From the NCBI RefSeq assembly GCF_017643905.1, contig NZ_JAEPMO010000006.1, positions 1-55,688 on the forward strand: a stretch of DNA of 55,688 nucleotides, written 5' to 3'. Position numbers and translations under genes: made by a program. Positions 39,309 to 50,269 of the stretch are shown here, one piece after another (within the stretch, counting starts at the first letter, position 1; each line of letters begins with the position of its first letter). This stretch comes from Marivita sp. GTDB lineage: Bacteria > Pseudomonadota > Alphaproteobacteria > Rhodobacterales > Rhodobacteraceae. The notes under the pieces were generated by a model. That model saw nothing but the letters and a program-made list of their open reading frames with translations. It did no database searches and was not told the DNA's origin.

Positions 39309-42198
39309 TGCACCGCTGGCAGGTGCCCGGATGCTGGTGCGTGCCGACGTCCGGCAGAATCTTCCAGCAGCGCTGGCACTTGTCGCCCTCGGCTTTCTCG
39401 AAGACCACGCCAACCCCCGCCACTTCGGGCAGGCGGAAGGCCTCGGCCGGGGCCGGGTCGCCCGTTAGGGTGATTGCAGAGGTGATGCAGATGTCATCGA
39501 AATTCACCGACTTCAAAGCGGCAAGCGTTTCGGCATCCTCGATATGTACCACGGGTGCAGCTTCGAGCGAGGCACCAATCACCTTGTCCGTCCGCTGCAC
39601 TTCAAGCGCTGCTGTCACCGCACGCCGCGCACGGCGCACCTTGGCCCATTTCGCAGCAAGCGCCTCGTCCTTCCACGACGCAGGCGTTTCCGGGATGTCC
39701 TGCAAATGCACCGACGAGTCGTCGCCGGGGAATCGGTCAAGGCAGACATCCTCCATCGTGAACACCAGAACCGGGGCCAGCCATGTGGTCAGGCGGTGGA
39801 ACAGGATGTCCATCACCGTCCGCGCGGCCCGGCGGCGTTGGGTGTCGCCGTCGCAGTACAACGCGTCCTTGCGGATGTCGAAGTAGAAGGCCGACAGTTC
39901 GACCGTGCAGAAGTTGAACAACTGCTGGAACACGCCCTGGAAGTCATAGGAATCGTACCCGTTCCGCACGACCTCATCCAGTTCCGCCAGACGGTGCAGG
40001 ACGTAGCGTTCAAGCTCGGGCATATCGGCAGGGTCTACGCGGTCCGCCTCGGTGAAGTGCGACAGCGCGCCGAGCATGTAGCGCATGGTGTTGCGCAGAC
40101 GGCGGTAGCTGTCGGCAACCCCTTTAAGGATCTCCGGCCCGATGCGCAGGTCAGCGGTGTAATCGGCCTGAGCCACCCAGAGGCGAAGGATGTCCGCACC
40201 ATACTGCTTGGTCACATCCTCGGGGGCCACGGTGTTGCCCAGCGATTTGGACATCTTGTTGCCCTTCTCGTCGAGCGTGAACCCGTGGGTCAGCACGCCG
40301 CGATAGGGCGCACGGCCTCGCGTGCCGCAGGATTGCAGCATCGACGAATGGAACCACCCGCGATGCTGGTCGGTGCCTTCGAGGTAGAGATCGGCGAGAC
40401 CATCCTCGGACCCATCCTCGCGGTCGCGCAGGACAAATGCGTGTGTGGAGCCGGAATCGAACCACACGTCCAGAATGTCGAACACCTGTTCCCATTCTTC
40501 GGGGTTGTAGTCGTTGCCAAGGAACCGCTCTTTCGCGCCAGACTTGTACCACGCATCCGCGCCTTCGGCCTCGAACGCTTCAAGGATGCGGGCGTTGACA
40601 GTCTCATCCTTCAGCAGGAAGTCGGCGTCCGTCGGCAATGCGCCTTTTTTGACGAAGCAGGTGAGCGGTACACCCCATGCACGCTGGCGCGACAGAACCC
40701 AGTCGGGTCGGGCTTCGATCATCGAATAAAGCCGGTTGCGCCCGGTCTGCGGGGTCCATTTTACCAATTGGTCAATACTTGTGAGCGCGCGTTCACGGAT
40801 CGTTTTGCCATAGGAGTCTTGCCCGTCGCCAACCTCTCGGTCGATGGCGGCGAACCATTGCGGCGTGTTGCGGTAGATCACAGGGGCTTTGGAGCGCCAT
40901 GAATGCGGATAGCTGTGCGTCATCCGCCCACGCGCCAGCAGGCCGCCTGCCTCGACCAGCTTGTCGATGACGGCGGTGTTGGCCTTGCCTTCCTTGCCCT
41001 TGTGATCAAGCACCTTGAGACCCGCAAAGAACGGCACATGCGGCAGGAACTCGGATTCCTCGCCCACATTGTGGGTCATCCGGTCCATCCAGCCACGCGC
41101 GACGAAGGCGTCGTAGTCTTCCTGACCGTGGCTTGGGGCCGTGTGGACAAAGCCCGTACCCGCGTCGTCGGTCACATGATCGCCGTCGATCATTGGGACA
41201 TCGTAGTCCCAGAACCCGTCCGCACCGTCGAGACCCCGGAACGGGTGCGCTAGTGTCAGCGCGCCCAGTTCATCGGCGGACACATCGCGCAGGCGGCGGT
41301 ACATCGACGGCTCCAGCCGCGCCTTGGCCAGCACGTCTTCGGCCAGTGCATCGGCCAAGAGATAGCGGTCGCCGATCCGCGCCCAGCATTCCTCGGGGCG
41401 GCCGGTGACTTCGTATAGGCCGTAGGCGATGGTGTTGTTGTAGGCGACGGCCTTGTTCGACGGGATCGTCCAAGGGGTGGTGGTCCAGATGACGACCTTC
41501 ACGCCTTGCAGATCACCCGCACCATTGGTGGCTTTAAATGGCACCCAGATCGTGTGCGACTTGTGGTCGTGATATTCGATCTCGGCCTCGGCCAGCGCGG
41601 TCTTTTCGACCGGCGACCACATCACGGGCTTGGACCCCTGATAGAGCGTGCCGGTCATGAGGAACTTTTGGAATTCCTCTGCGATGATCCGCTCGGCGCG
41701 GTAGTCCATCGTGAGATAGGGCTTGTCCCATGTGCCGGTCACGCCAAGGCGTTTGAACTCCTCGCGCTGGATGTCGATCCAGCCTTCGGCGAATTTGCGG
41801 CATTCCTGACGGAAGGCCACGACATCGACCTCGTCCTTGTCGAGCCCTTGGGCGCGGTACTGTTCCTCGATCTTCCATTCGATGGGCAGACCGTGACAGT
41901 CCCAACCGGGGATGTAGCGCGCATCGCGGCCCATCATCTGCTGGCTGCGCACAACCATGTCCTTGAGGATCTTGTTCAGCGCGTGGCCGATATGCAGGTG
42001 GCCGTTGGCATAGGGCGGGCCGTCATGGAGGGTAAACGGTTTCCGACCCTCTGCCTTCTCGCGGAGACGGTCATAGATGCCCATCTTCGCCCATTTTTCC
42101 AACCATGCGGGTTCGCGGTTCGGCAGGCCCGCGCGCATCGGGAATTCAGTCTCGGGCAGGTTCAGCGTGTCTTTGTAATCAGGTGTATCGGCGCACAT
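39292..42198 (-). CDS. ileS: isoleucine-tRNA ligase
   Basis: HDGPPYANGHLHIGHALNK, DEKGNKMSKSLGN, C-terminal Zn site CQRCWK...CQRCNDAL. Confidence 0.98.
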   Translation of the reverse strand: MCADTPDYKDTLNLPETEFPMRAGLPNREPAWLEKWAKMGIYDRLREKAEGRKPFTLHDGPPYANGHLHIGHALNKILKDMVVRSQQMMGRDARYIPGWDCHGLPIEWKIEEQYRAQGLDKDEVDVVAFRQECRKFAEGWIDIQREEFKRLGVTGTWDKPYLTMDYRAERIIAEEFQKFLMTGTLYQGSKPVMWSPVEKTALAEAEIEYHDHKSHTIWVPFKATNGAGDLQGVKVVIWTTTPWTIPSNKAVAYNNTIAYGLYEVTGRPEECWARIGDRYLLADALAEDVLAKARLEPSMYRRLRDVSADELGALTLAHPFRGLDGADGFWDYDVPMIDGDHVTDDAGTGFVHTAPSHGQEDYDAFVARGWMDRMTHNVGEESEFLPHVPFFAGLKVLDHKGKEGKANTAVIDKLVEAGGLLARGRMTHSYPHSWRSKAPVIYRNTPQWFAAIDREVGDGQDSYGKTIRERALTSIDQLVKWTPQTGRNRLYSMIEARPDWVLSRQRAWGVPLTCFVKKGALPTDADFLLKDETVNARILEAFEAEGADAWYKSGAKERFLGNDYNPEEWEQVFDILDVWFDSGSTHAFVLRDREDGSEDGLADLYLEGTDQHRGWFHSSMLQSCGTRGRAPYRGVLTHGFTLDEKGNKMSKSLGNTVAPEDVTKQYGADILRLWVAQADYTADLRIGPEILKGVADSYRRLRNTMRYMLGALSHFTEADRVDPADMPELERYVLHRLAELDEVVRNGYDSYDFQGVFQQLFNFCTVELSAFYFDIRKDALYCDGDTQRRRAARTVMDILFHRLTTWLAPVLVFTMEDVCLDRFPGDDSSVHLQDIPETPASWKDEALAAKWAKVRRARRAVTAALEVQRTDKVIGASLEAAPVVHIEDAETLAALKSVNFDDICITSAITLTGDPAPAEAFRLPEVAGVGVVFEKAEGDKCQRCWKILPDVGTHQHPGTCQRCNDALG

Positions 42199-42405
42199 GT
42201 GGAGCGTCCTCGGGTGTTCGGATCAGGAATATGTGAGAGGATCGGCGCGGTGGTCCATACGCCTTGTCCCGGCGGCTCGATTGCTCAGAGCGCCGGGCAT
42301 GTAATTCGAATGATGATCGCGATCAGATGCGTCATGCGGCGCGTTATAGGAGCGAGTTGGGCCAACGTCCAGACGGTGTTTCCCGGTCGTACCGACCGGG
42401 ACCGA

Positions 42406-42425
42406 TTGGGGGGCCAGCCCCCCAA
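42406..42425. terminator. GC hairpin between YcjF-like gene and ileS
   Basis: TTGGGGGG-CCAG-CCCCCCAA. Confidence 0.5.
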
Positions 42426-42464
42426 ACCCCCCGACATATTTGAAAAAAGAAGAAGACAGGAGGA

Positions 42465-43472
42465 TCAGCGCGTCTTGCTTGTCACAAGACCGGACAGCGC
42501 GGTCTTGACGATGGACCTGACCGAAGGGCGTTTTCCGGGCGCAAAGGGCAGGGGGCGGCACACCTCGATGGCGGCCACACCAACACGTGCGGTGAGCGCG
42601 CCATTGACCAGACCTTCGCCAAACCGGCGTGAAAGCTTGCCCAGAATGGAGCCTCCAAGGATCGGCTCAAGCATGTCATCGCCCACGGCAACCGCACCGG
42701 TGGCCACGAGATGGGACAGCACAGCACGGGTCAAACGCCAGCTTCCCAGAGTGCCGGAGCGGCCACCGTAGATTTCGGCGATCCGGCGGATCATGCGGAT
42801 GTTCGAGCCAAGTGCTGCCACCACATCTGCCAGCGCCAGCGGAACCAGCGCCGTTACAGTGGCCACCTGACGCGCCGCTGCCTCGACCTCGCGGCGGGCA
42901 GCGGTATCAAGCGGGCCGAGGAGTTCGTGATCCGCCAGCGCGATAAGGGCTGAGGCGTCAAACATGTCCGCCTCTCGGTCTTTCAGGCGGTCCCGGCCCC
43001 ATTTGGTATCATCGCGGGAGACGTAGAGTTTGGTCAAATCTTTTACCACGATGCGCGCCGCGGTCAGATCTTCGCTGGCAAGGGCCGCATCTGCAGACAG
43101 TTGAATGCGGTCAATCCGGCCAAGACGCGCGAAGGCCGAGAGTTCCTTGATCACGATCAGCAGAACAACGGCGATGAACAGCGCAAAGAGGGCTGCGACG
43201 GCATAGCCGAGGTACAGGTTCTGGCTGACCAGATTGGTGACAAAGTTCCATGCCGCCACCGAGGCCACCGTGGTGATCAGCGCAAACAGCAGCGACCAGA
43301 ACCAGCGCGCCAGCCGCGACACGGGACGCGACGCCAAAGCGGCGACCGTGGTCATCGCCTGTCCCGTCGGGGCGTGGTCCAGCATGTCGGGAACCGGTGG
43401 CGCGTCTGCCGGGGTGGGCGCGGGGGCCTCGTCATCAAGATCGAAAAGGACCGGGCCTTTGGCTTTGGTCAT
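42465..43472 (-). CDS. TIGR01620/YcjF family (DUF697) membrane protein
   Basis: ARPVSRLARWFWSLLFALITTVASVAAWNFV; follows a YcjX-type gene. Confidence 0.85.
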   Translation of the reverse strand: MTKAKGPVLFDLDDEAPAPTPADAPPVPDMLDHAPTGQAMTTVAALASRPVSRLARWFWSLLFALITTVASVAAWNFVTNLVSQNLYLGYAVAALFALFIAVVLLIVIKELSAFARLGRIDRIQLSADAALASEDLTAARIVVKDLTKLYVSRDDTKWGRDRLKDREADMFDASALIALADHELLGPLDTAARREVEAAARQVATVTALVPLALADVVAALGSNIRMIRRIAEIYGGRSGTLGSWRLTRAVLSHLVATGAVAVGDDMLEPILGGSILGKLSRRFGEGLVNGALTARVGVAAIEVCRPLPFAPGKRPSVRSIVKTALSGLVTSKTR

Positions 43473-43909
43473 GAGGGCGTCCTTTGCCAATGATAGCGGA
43501 TGTCGGGCAGGCCTTCGTCATTCCCTGCGCCATCAGTCCGTTCGACGGGGGTAAAGCCGTGGCGTTCATAGAAGGCTTGCGCACGGATGTTGGCCTGAAA
43601 CGTCCAAAGCGTCAGTTGATCGACGCGGCGCATCGCATCGCTGAGCAGCCGAGACCCCACACCCTGACCGCGTGCGGAGGCATCAACATAGAGCGCCTGG
43701 ATGTCGTCACCGTCGCGGGCAAGAAATCCGTTGATTGTTTCGCTTTCGGAAACAGTGACCCAGCCGCGATCCACCATCATACTGGCAAAGCCGATATCCT
43801 CGGCCCGCGTGTGGATGCGCGGCATCCATGGGGTTTCGTCAATCCAGGCCGACAGGATCGCACCGACGCGGCCTGCATCCAGTGGTTGGGCGGGGCGCAG
43901 CCGGGTCAC
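43469..43909 (-). CDS. GNAT family N-acetyltransferase
   Basis: IQALYVDASARGQGVGSRLL, NIRAQAFYERHGF; GTG start. Confidence 0.87.
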   Translation of the reverse strand: MTRLRPAQPLDAGRVGAILSAWIDETPWMPRIHTRAEDIGFASMMVDRGWVTVSESETINGFLARDGDDIQALYVDASARGQGVGSRLLSDAMRRVDQLTLWTFQANIRAQAFYERHGFTPVERTDGAGNDEGLPDIRYHWQRTPS

Positions 43910-45321
43910 AGGCGGTCTCCGATCAGGAACTGCGCCGCGCGGTCGAGGCGGATATGGGGCGGACCTTCGCCGGGTTTCAGGCTGAGCTTCGCGGGCGCAA
44001 AACGCATGATCTGGTAGTCCTGATCTAGCCATTTCTCGGCACCGTCGCGCGCCGGGCCGAGCAGATGCGTGGGGTCGACCGGCAATTCACCGGGGTAGAA
44101 GGCGGCCTGTTTGCCGCTGTCGAGAAGCGTGCCCCGCACACAGGCCAGTTCGCTGCCCTGATGCGCGCGCATTTCCTCGACCGTTGCACGCAGGCTGGCG
44201 ATGGATATGGCGCTTGTCTTGGCACCGCTGTACTGCGCACGGTCGCGGGCCTCGCGGGTCAGTGCCTCCATGATCGCGGTCAGGCGGGCATGCTGGGTGT
44301 GGTGCAGATGGTCGGCCTTGGTGGCGGCGAAAAGGATTTTCTCGACACGCTTGCCGACGAACAGTTGGCTCAGAAAGGCGTTTTGGCCGGGGCGAAAGGC
44401 GCTCAGGATGTCGGACATCGCTTGTCGCATGTCCTCGACCGCTTTCGGGCCTGCATGGATCGCGCCAAGCGCATCGACCAGCACGATCTGTCGGTCGATC
44501 TTGGCGAAATGATCCCGGAAGAACGGTTTGACCACTTGGGATTTATAGGCCTCGAACCGCCGTTCCATTTCGCGGGCCAGCGACTTGCGCGGTGGGTTTT
44601 GGGTCGGTGGCAAGGGCGCAAAGGTCAGCACGGGGCTGCCCGCCAGATCTCCCGGCAGCAGAAAACGCCCCGGCGTGCAGTCCGAGAACCCGGCCTGACG
44701 CGCGGCGGTCAGATAGGCGGTGAACCCGGCGGCAAGGGATTGCGCGCGCGGTTCTTCCAACGGTGCGCTGGCGTCTTCTGCGCGGGCCTGTGCCAGATAA
44801 TCCTGCGCCGTGTCACGGTTTTCGATCCGCTTAAGGGTTTCTTCAGACCATTGGTCGTAGGTTTTGTCGAGCAACCCCAGATCAAGCAGCCACTCACCGG
44901 GATAATCCACTAAGTCGAGATGTATGGTCCGTGGGCCCTGAAGCCCCGAAAGCAGGCCCGAGGGACGCACCTTGAGCGAGAGGCGCAATTCGCTGATGGT
45001 CCGCGTGCTGTCGGGCCAGCGCGGGTCCAGTGCCGTCAGATCGCCCAGATGCGATTCATAGTCGAAGCGCGGCAGCGTGTCGTCAGGCTGCGGCTGAAGA
45101 TAAGCCGACAGGATACGTCCTTCGCCTTCCGCCAGAAGGCCGGGCATCCGCCCGCGATCCATCAGGTTCGCCACGAGTGACGTGATGAACACCGTCTTGC
45201 CCGACCGCGCGAGCCCGGTCACACCAAGCCGGATCGCCGGTTCGAAAAACGTGCCCGACACGGTGTCGGCGACGTTTTCGATCCCACGTGTGAGGGTGTC
45301 GGCGATGGCGGAAATGACCAA
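43906..45321 (-). CDS. YcjX family GTPase-like protein
   Basis: LGVTGLARSGKTVFITSLVANLM Walker A; LDLVDYPGEWLLDL. Confidence 0.9.
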   Translation of the reverse strand: MVISAIADTLTRGIENVADTVSGTFFEPAIRLGVTGLARSGKTVFITSLVANLMDRGRMPGLLAEGEGRILSAYLQPQPDDTLPRFDYESHLGDLTALDPRWPDSTRTISELRLSLKVRPSGLLSGLQGPRTIHLDLVDYPGEWLLDLGLLDKTYDQWSEETLKRIENRDTAQDYLAQARAEDASAPLEEPRAQSLAAGFTAYLTAARQAGFSDCTPGRFLLPGDLAGSPVLTFAPLPPTQNPPRKSLAREMERRFEAYKSQVVKPFFRDHFAKIDRQIVLVDALGAIHAGPKAVEDMRQAMSDILSAFRPGQNAFLSQLFVGKRVEKILFAATKADHLHHTQHARLTAIMEALTREARDRAQYSGAKTSAISIASLRATVEEMRAHQGSELACVRGTLLDSGKQAAFYPGELPVDPTHLLGPARDGAEKWLDQDYQIMRFAPAKLSLKPGEGPPHIRLDRAAQFLIGDRL

Positions 45322-45432
45322 TGGGGGCCTCTTTTCATTGTGTTGGTGCCACAGATAAAGGCGCAGGCCCGCGGTTACCAGTGTTGCGCAAGGGGGATTG
45401 TTCGGCGCAAAGCCTCAGTATAAGCGGGGCGC

Positions 45433-46203
45433 ATGCCCCGATTTGCACTGAAAGTCGAGTATGATGGCGCGCCGTTTGCCGGTTGGCAAAGACAGGCGGA
45501 TCAGCCATCGGTGCAGGGTGCCATAGAAGCGGCCTTGGCCAAACTTGAGCCGGGCGAGCACACGATTGCCGCAGCGGGGCGCACCGATGCCGGAGTTCAT
45601 GGGCGCGGGCAAGTCTGCCATTGCGATCTGGAAAAGGACTGGTCGCCGTTCCGGTTGTCCGAGGCGCTGAACCATCATTTGAAACCCTTGCCGGTGGCGA
45701 TTGTCGACGCGGTCGAGGTCGAGGGCGATTGGCACGCGCGTTTCTCGGCGGTAGAGCGGCGGTATCTGTTTCGACTGGTGTCGCGGCGTGCGCCGTTGAC
45801 GCTGGAGGCCGGGGAGGTCTGGCAGGTGAAGCACGATCTGGAGCTTGCGCCAATGCAGGCGGCGGCACGGCATCTGATCGGATTGCACGACTTTACCACG
45901 TTCCGGTCCACAATGTGTCAGGCGGCGTCGCCGGTCAAAACGCTGGATGCGTTGGATATAAGTTCCGTCGAGACCGACTGGGGCACCGAATTCCAGTTCC
46001 GGTTGCGCGCGCGGTCCTTTCTGCACAATCAGGTGCGTAGTTTCGTCGGCACGTTGGAACGGGTTGGTGCGGGCGCGTGGGGGCCAGAAGATGTGAAGCA
46101 GGCCTTGGACGCGCGGGATCGTGCTGCCTGTGGACCTGTATCTCCACCGCAGGGTTTGTATCTGATGGGCGTTGGCTATCCGGACGATCCGTTTCAGCGC
46201 TAA
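45433..46203 (+). CDS. truA: tRNA pseudouridine(38-40) synthase
   Basis: [34 protein letters not shown]. Confidence 0.97.
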   Translation: MPRFALKVEYDGAPFAGWQRQADQPSVQGAIEAALAKLEPGEHTIAAAGRTDAGVHGRGQVCHCDLEKDWSPFRLSEALNHHLKPLPVAIVDAVEVEGDWHARFSAVERRYLFRLVSRRAPLTLEAGEVWQVKHDLELAPMQAAARHLIGLHDFTTFRSTMCQAASPVKTLDALDISSVETDWGTEFQFRLRARSFLHNQVRSFVGTLERVGAGAWGPEDVKQALDARDRAACGPVSPPQGLYLMGVGYPDDPFQR

Positions 46204-46239
46204 GCGTGGTTGCGCTGCGCGGGGCGCATCGCCGGGCAT

Positions 46240-46311
46240 GCAGATTTTGAAAAATCTGCTTGGGGCGCTGCCCCAGACCCCGAAGTATTTTTGAACCAGA
46301 GAAGAATGGGA
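46240..46311. repeat. tandem hairpins plus dispersed motif GTATTTTTGAACCAGAGAAGAA
   Basis: GCAGATTTT-GA-AAAATCTGC; TGGGGC-GCT-GCCCCA; then motif related to 26611, 42435 and 52578. Confidence 0.5.
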
Positions 46312-46504
46312 CTTGTTTTGAGGGCGGTTTTGCCTGATGACGCGGGTCATGACACATCTGACCGATATCCGACGAGACATCTGATCTTGTTTTGCCGCCC
46401 CGCACTGTGGGCGATCTGTCACCTTTTGTCTGAATTCACATCCTTTCCGTTGACTTGGCCCGCGCCGCTTGGCACGGCTTGGGTTTCCTGAAATGAGGTT
46501 TCCC

Positions 46505-47686
46505 ATGATCCCCTCTGTTCTGCCGACGTATTCCCGCGCTCCGCTTCACTTTGTGAAAGGTGAAGGCACCTGGTTGATCGAAGCGGACGGGCGACGCTTT
46601 CTCGATCTGGGCGCGGGCATCGCGGTAAACGCGCTGGGCCACGCGCATCCAGCGCTGGTGCAGGCGCTGACGGATCAGGCGCAGAAGCTCTGGCATGTGT
46701 CCAACCTCTACGAGATCCCGCAGCAGCAGGCGCTGGCTGACAAGCTGGTGGCAACCACCTTTGCCGACACGGTGTTCTTTACCAATTCGGGGACCGAGTC
46801 CTGTGAGCTCGCCGTCAAGATGGCGCGCAAGTACTGGTACGAGAAAGGCCAACCCGAGAAGACCACGATCCTGACCTTCGAAGGATCATTCCATGGACGG
46901 TCGTCGGCGGGGATTGCCGCTGCCGGATCGGAAAAGATGACCAAGGGGTTTGCGCCGCTCCTGCCGGGATTCAAACATGTGCCTTGGGCTGATCATGAGG
47001 CGTTGCACGCCGCCATCGACGACAGCGTTGGTGCGATCCTGATCGAGCCGGTGCAGGGCGAGGGTGGCATTCGACCGCTGCCCGATCAATGCCTCAAGGG
47101 GTTGCGCGCACTTTGCGATGAGAAGGGCATTCTTTTGATCCTTGACGAGGTGCAGTGCGGTGTATCGCGCACGGGGCGTCTGTTTGCACATGAGTGGGCG
47201 GGTGTGACGCCCGACATCATGATGGTCGCCAAGGGTATCGGCGGGGGCTTTCCTCTGGGAGCGGTTCTGGCCAAAGAAGAGGCGGCGTCGGGTATGACGG
47301 CGGGCACACATGGATCGACCTATGGGGGCAATCCGCTCGCTTGTGCGGTGGGCTGCGCGGTGATGGATATCGTCAGCGCGCCAGAGTTCCTCGAGACCGT
47401 GAACGCGCGGGCCGGGTTTCTGCGACAGAAGCTTGAAGGCCTGGTTGCTGCACATCCCGAGGTGTTCGAGGGCGTGCGCGGTATGGGCCTGATGCTGGGT
47501 CTGAAATGCAAGGTGGCACCGATCGACGTGGTCAAGGCGGGGTATGAATGCGGTGTGATCACGGTCCCGGCTGCGGACAATGTGGTGCGTCTGCTGCCGC
47601 CGCTGAACATCAGCGAGGACGAGATATCCGAGGCGGTGAACCGGCTGGACTTTGCCGCGGATGCGGTTCTTGAGGCGCAGGACTGA
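46505..47686 (+). CDS. argD: acetylornithine aminotransferase family
   Basis: YSRAPLHFVKGEGTWLIEADGRRFLDLGAGIAVNALGH; LILDEVQCGVSRTGRLFAHE; next to argF. Confidence 0.92.
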   Translation: MIPSVLPTYSRAPLHFVKGEGTWLIEADGRRFLDLGAGIAVNALGHAHPALVQALTDQAQKLWHVSNLYEIPQQQALADKLVATTFADTVFFTNSGTESCELAVKMARKYWYEKGQPEKTTILTFEGSFHGRSSAGIAAAGSEKMTKGFAPLLPGFKHVPWADHEALHAAIDDSVGAILIEPVQGEGGIRPLPDQCLKGLRALCDEKGILLILDEVQCGVSRTGRLFAHEWAGVTPDIMMVAKGIGGGFPLGAVLAKEEAASGMTAGTHGSTYGGNPLACAVGCAVMDIVSAPEFLETVNARAGFLRQKLEGLVAAHPEVFEGVRGMGLMLGLKCKVAPIDVVKAGYECGVITVPAADNVVRLLPPLNISEDEISEAVNRLDFAADAVLEAQD

Positions 47687-47689
47687 GAT

Positions 47690-48616
47690 ATGAAGCATTT
47701 TCTGGATATTCACAAAACCGACGCGGGTGATCTGCGGACGGTGATTGATCAGGCCATCGCCATGAAAGGCAGCCGGAATGGTCGCCCCAAAGGTGCGCCG
47801 GATGATGAGCAACCCCTGGCTGGACGCATGGTTGCGTTGATCTTTGAAAAGCCCTCGACCCGGACGCGTGTGTCCTTCGATGTCGGCGTGCGCCAGATGG
47901 GCGGGCAGACGATGGTTCTCTCGGGGTCGGACATGCAGTTGGGCCATGGTGAAACCATCGCCGACACTGCGCGTGTGATGAGTCGCTATGTCGACCTGAT
48001 CATGATCCGCACCTTTGACGAGGCGGTGCTGGAAGAGATGGCGGAAAACGCCACCGTTCCGGTGATCAATGGTCTGACCGACCGCACCCATCCCTGCCAG
48101 ATCATGGCGGATGTGATGACCTTTGAGGAACATCGCGGGCCGATCAAAGGCAAGAAGGTGGTGTGGTGCGGTGACGGGAACAACGTCTGCGCGTCGTTCC
48201 TGCATGCGGCGGCGCAATTCGGCTTTGACTTCACCTTCACCGGGCCGGTGCAGCTTGATCCCGAGATGGAATTCGTGGGGCTGGCGCGGAACGCCGGTGT
48301 TCAGGTCGCCATCGAACGCGATCCGTTCAAGGCCGTCGAGGGAGCAGATCTGGTGGTTGCCGACACGTGGGTGTCGATGCACGATGCGCAGTCGGCCAAG
48401 GAACGGCGGCACAACATGCTGCGGCCCTACCAGGTGAACGTGGACCTGATGCGCCACGCGAAACCCGATGCGCTTTTCATGCACTGCCTGCCGGCCCATC
48501 GCGGCGAAGAGGTGACGTCCGAGGTGATGGACGGTCCGCAATCGGTGATCTTTGACGAGGCGGAAAACCGGCTGCATGCGCAAAAGGCGATCATGCGGTA
48601 TTGCCTAGGGGTGTGA
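47690..48616 (+). CDS. argF: ornithine carbamoyltransferase
   Basis: [35 protein letters not shown]. Confidence 0.97.
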   Translation: MKHFLDIHKTDAGDLRTVIDQAIAMKGSRNGRPKGAPDDEQPLAGRMVALIFEKPSTRTRVSFDVGVRQMGGQTMVLSGSDMQLGHGETIADTARVMSRYVDLIMIRTFDEAVLEEMAENATVPVINGLTDRTHPCQIMADVMTFEEHRGPIKGKKVVWCGDGNNVCASFLHAAAQFGFDFTFTGPVQLDPEMEFVGLARNAGVQVAIERDPFKAVEGADLVVADTWVSMHDAQSAKERRHNMLRPYQVNVDLMRHAKPDALFMHCLPAHRGEEVTSEVMDGPQSVIFDEAENRLHAQKAIMRYCLGV

Positions 48617-49703
48617 TCCTGTCACCAGGCGTGTCTGATCGAGCAGATCTGAGGCCTTGCGTTTTGTGCGAAGCACGACGCGGGGTCTTTCTTTTCTTAA
48701 GGTGATCCCGGCAGTGTCGAACCGTCATGCAAGGTCGGGCCGGTGGGCCGTTCAGCGCTTGGTCGGTGTCCTGAGATTTGGGAAACACCCGATAGATGCC
48801 AAGACGTTCGCGTGGTGTCAGTCCGGACATCGCCATTCCGCCCAGCAGCAGCGTTTCCGAAAAGCAGCCTTGCGCGAAGACAATTTCGTGCCGCGCGCAC
48901 GCGAAATGAACCCACGTCACGGCACGTTTCCCCTGCATCTGGCGAATGCCGGGCAGGATGGTGAGGGCTTTGGCCGGAACGAACGTTTCGCTTGCGAAAC
49001 TGTTGGATAGCTGCATCTGGCCGCCAACAAGCATCCGATGCTGGGGTGACACGATCAGGTCTCTGAAGGGACGATTCGGACCAAGTGCCGAGGCTTGGAT
49101 CAGGATTGGCGCAGATTTTTCCGATGTCTGATCCAGCACCTCGACATGTCGGCGGGTCCACATGACCGGTTGCACGCCATTATCGAGAGTCAGGACTGGA
49201 TCGCCTTCCCGCAGGTTCTGTACTGCGCGTGGTCCCGAAGGAGTGTCGATGAGTGTGTCTTCGGCAAAGCAAATCGTTTGGTATGTCGCGGACGGGTCCC
49301 GATCAGATGTCCAGAAGGCGTTCGGGGTGGAGGGACTGCCGCCATTTGCAAAATACCACCCTTCGAGGTCGAATCCCGGCGACCAGACCAACTGAACCAG
49401 TTCGCCTGAGCTGGTATCCGTGCCTTCGAAGACAACAGCGCCTTGACCCGGGCCGACGTAATCGCTGCGAATGATGGTTGCGTCTTCCAGCGCGCTGGTC
49501 CCGCCATTGCCGGTCCAGCTCAGGTCATAGCGGTCACCTACGCCGAATTCGTATGGGGACGGATCCCCGTCGTTCGAAGTGATCACAAGATCCTTGGTCG
49601 AGTTCGGTGGGTAATCGAAATAACTGTAGGCCGTCCTCACATTGACATTGCTGCCGGACGAGACTGCGAATTCATTATTGATGGCATTGATGACGACAAC
49701 CAC
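48591..49703 (-). CDS. Hint-domain (Hint_2) containing protein
   Basis: [41 protein letters not shown]...VSPQHRMLV. Confidence 0.88.
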   Translation of the reverse strand: MVVVINAINNEFAVSSGSNVNVRTAYSYFDYPPNSTKDLVITSNDGDPSPYEFGVGDRYDLSWTGNGGTSALEDATIIRSDYVGPGQGAVVFEGTDTSSGELVQLVWSPGFDLEGWYFANGGSPSTPNAFWTSDRDPSATYQTICFAEDTLIDTPSGPRAVQNLREGDPVLTLDNGVQPVMWTRRHVEVLDQTSEKSAPILIQASALGPNRPFRDLIVSPQHRMLVGGQMQLSNSFASETFVPAKALTILPGIRQMQGKRAVTWVHFACARHEIVFAQGCFSETLLLGGMAMSGLTPRERLGIYRVFPKSQDTDQALNGPPARPCMTVRHCRDHLKKRKTPRRASHKTQGLRSARSDTPGDRITPLGNTA

Positions 49704-49789
49704 GACACTGCTCCTTTGCAGGGCACAGTGTCGGGCGAAATCATTGACGTTGGCTTAAGTGCCAGCGGGCACCCCACGCTCGAGGCCTC

Positions 49790-50269
49790 TTACCCGCCTG
49801 AGGGCGTTGATGTGCCAGTCTCGGGGTCCACAAGAAAACGGCGGCCGCGTATGTCTTCGACTTCGATCATGTTACCGGACATGCTGATGCGTTTCATCGC
49901 GATCATGTTGCGTCCGCCACCGGGAAGGAACGGGTCCACCGGATCGGGATTGGTGTAGACCTGGGCCAGCCAGAGAACCTCGCCTGATGCGATGTTCGTG
50001 GCGCGCATCCATCCACTGACATCTGTTGCGTCCAGAGGCAGGCCGGACAATGCCGGTTCGTAGCGGATGCCGTTCCGTTCGAGCGCATCGACCTTGGGCG
50101 GAGGAACTCGGCTCGCTCCGGAGCCGGGAAGATCTGGACTCATGGTGTCGATTTCCTTGTCAGCCGAGGGGTTTTGCGAGTCTTGTGCGCCGCCCGCCCA
50201 GAGGGCAAGCGATACCGTGACCATGATCAGCGCGGCGCCTGTGCCGAGAGAGGCGCGCCGCGGTATCAT
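49790..50269 (-). CDS. hypothetical protein with N-terminal signal/anchor segment
   Basis: MIPRRASLGTGAALIMVTVSLALWAGGAQDS; ATGA overlap with upstream M35-like gene. Confidence 0.65.
   Translation of the reverse strand: MIPRRASLGTGAALIMVTVSLALWAGGAQDSQNPSADKEIDTMSPDLPGSGASRVPPPKVDALERNGIRYEPALSGLPLDATDVSGWMRATNIASGEVLWLAQVYTNPDPVDPFLPGGGRNMIAMKRISMSGNMIEVEDIRGRRFLVDPETGTSTPSGG

Noticed and set aside
39544-40902. 452-aa + strand ORF opposite ileS
   Set aside because: Antisense shadow frame; ileS is unambiguous
45415-46506. 363-aa - strand ORF opposite truA
   Set aside because: truA is clearly supported on the + strand
46886-48583. 565-aa - strand ORF opposite argD/argF
   Set aside because: His/Arg-rich shadow frame antisense to two well-supported enzymes
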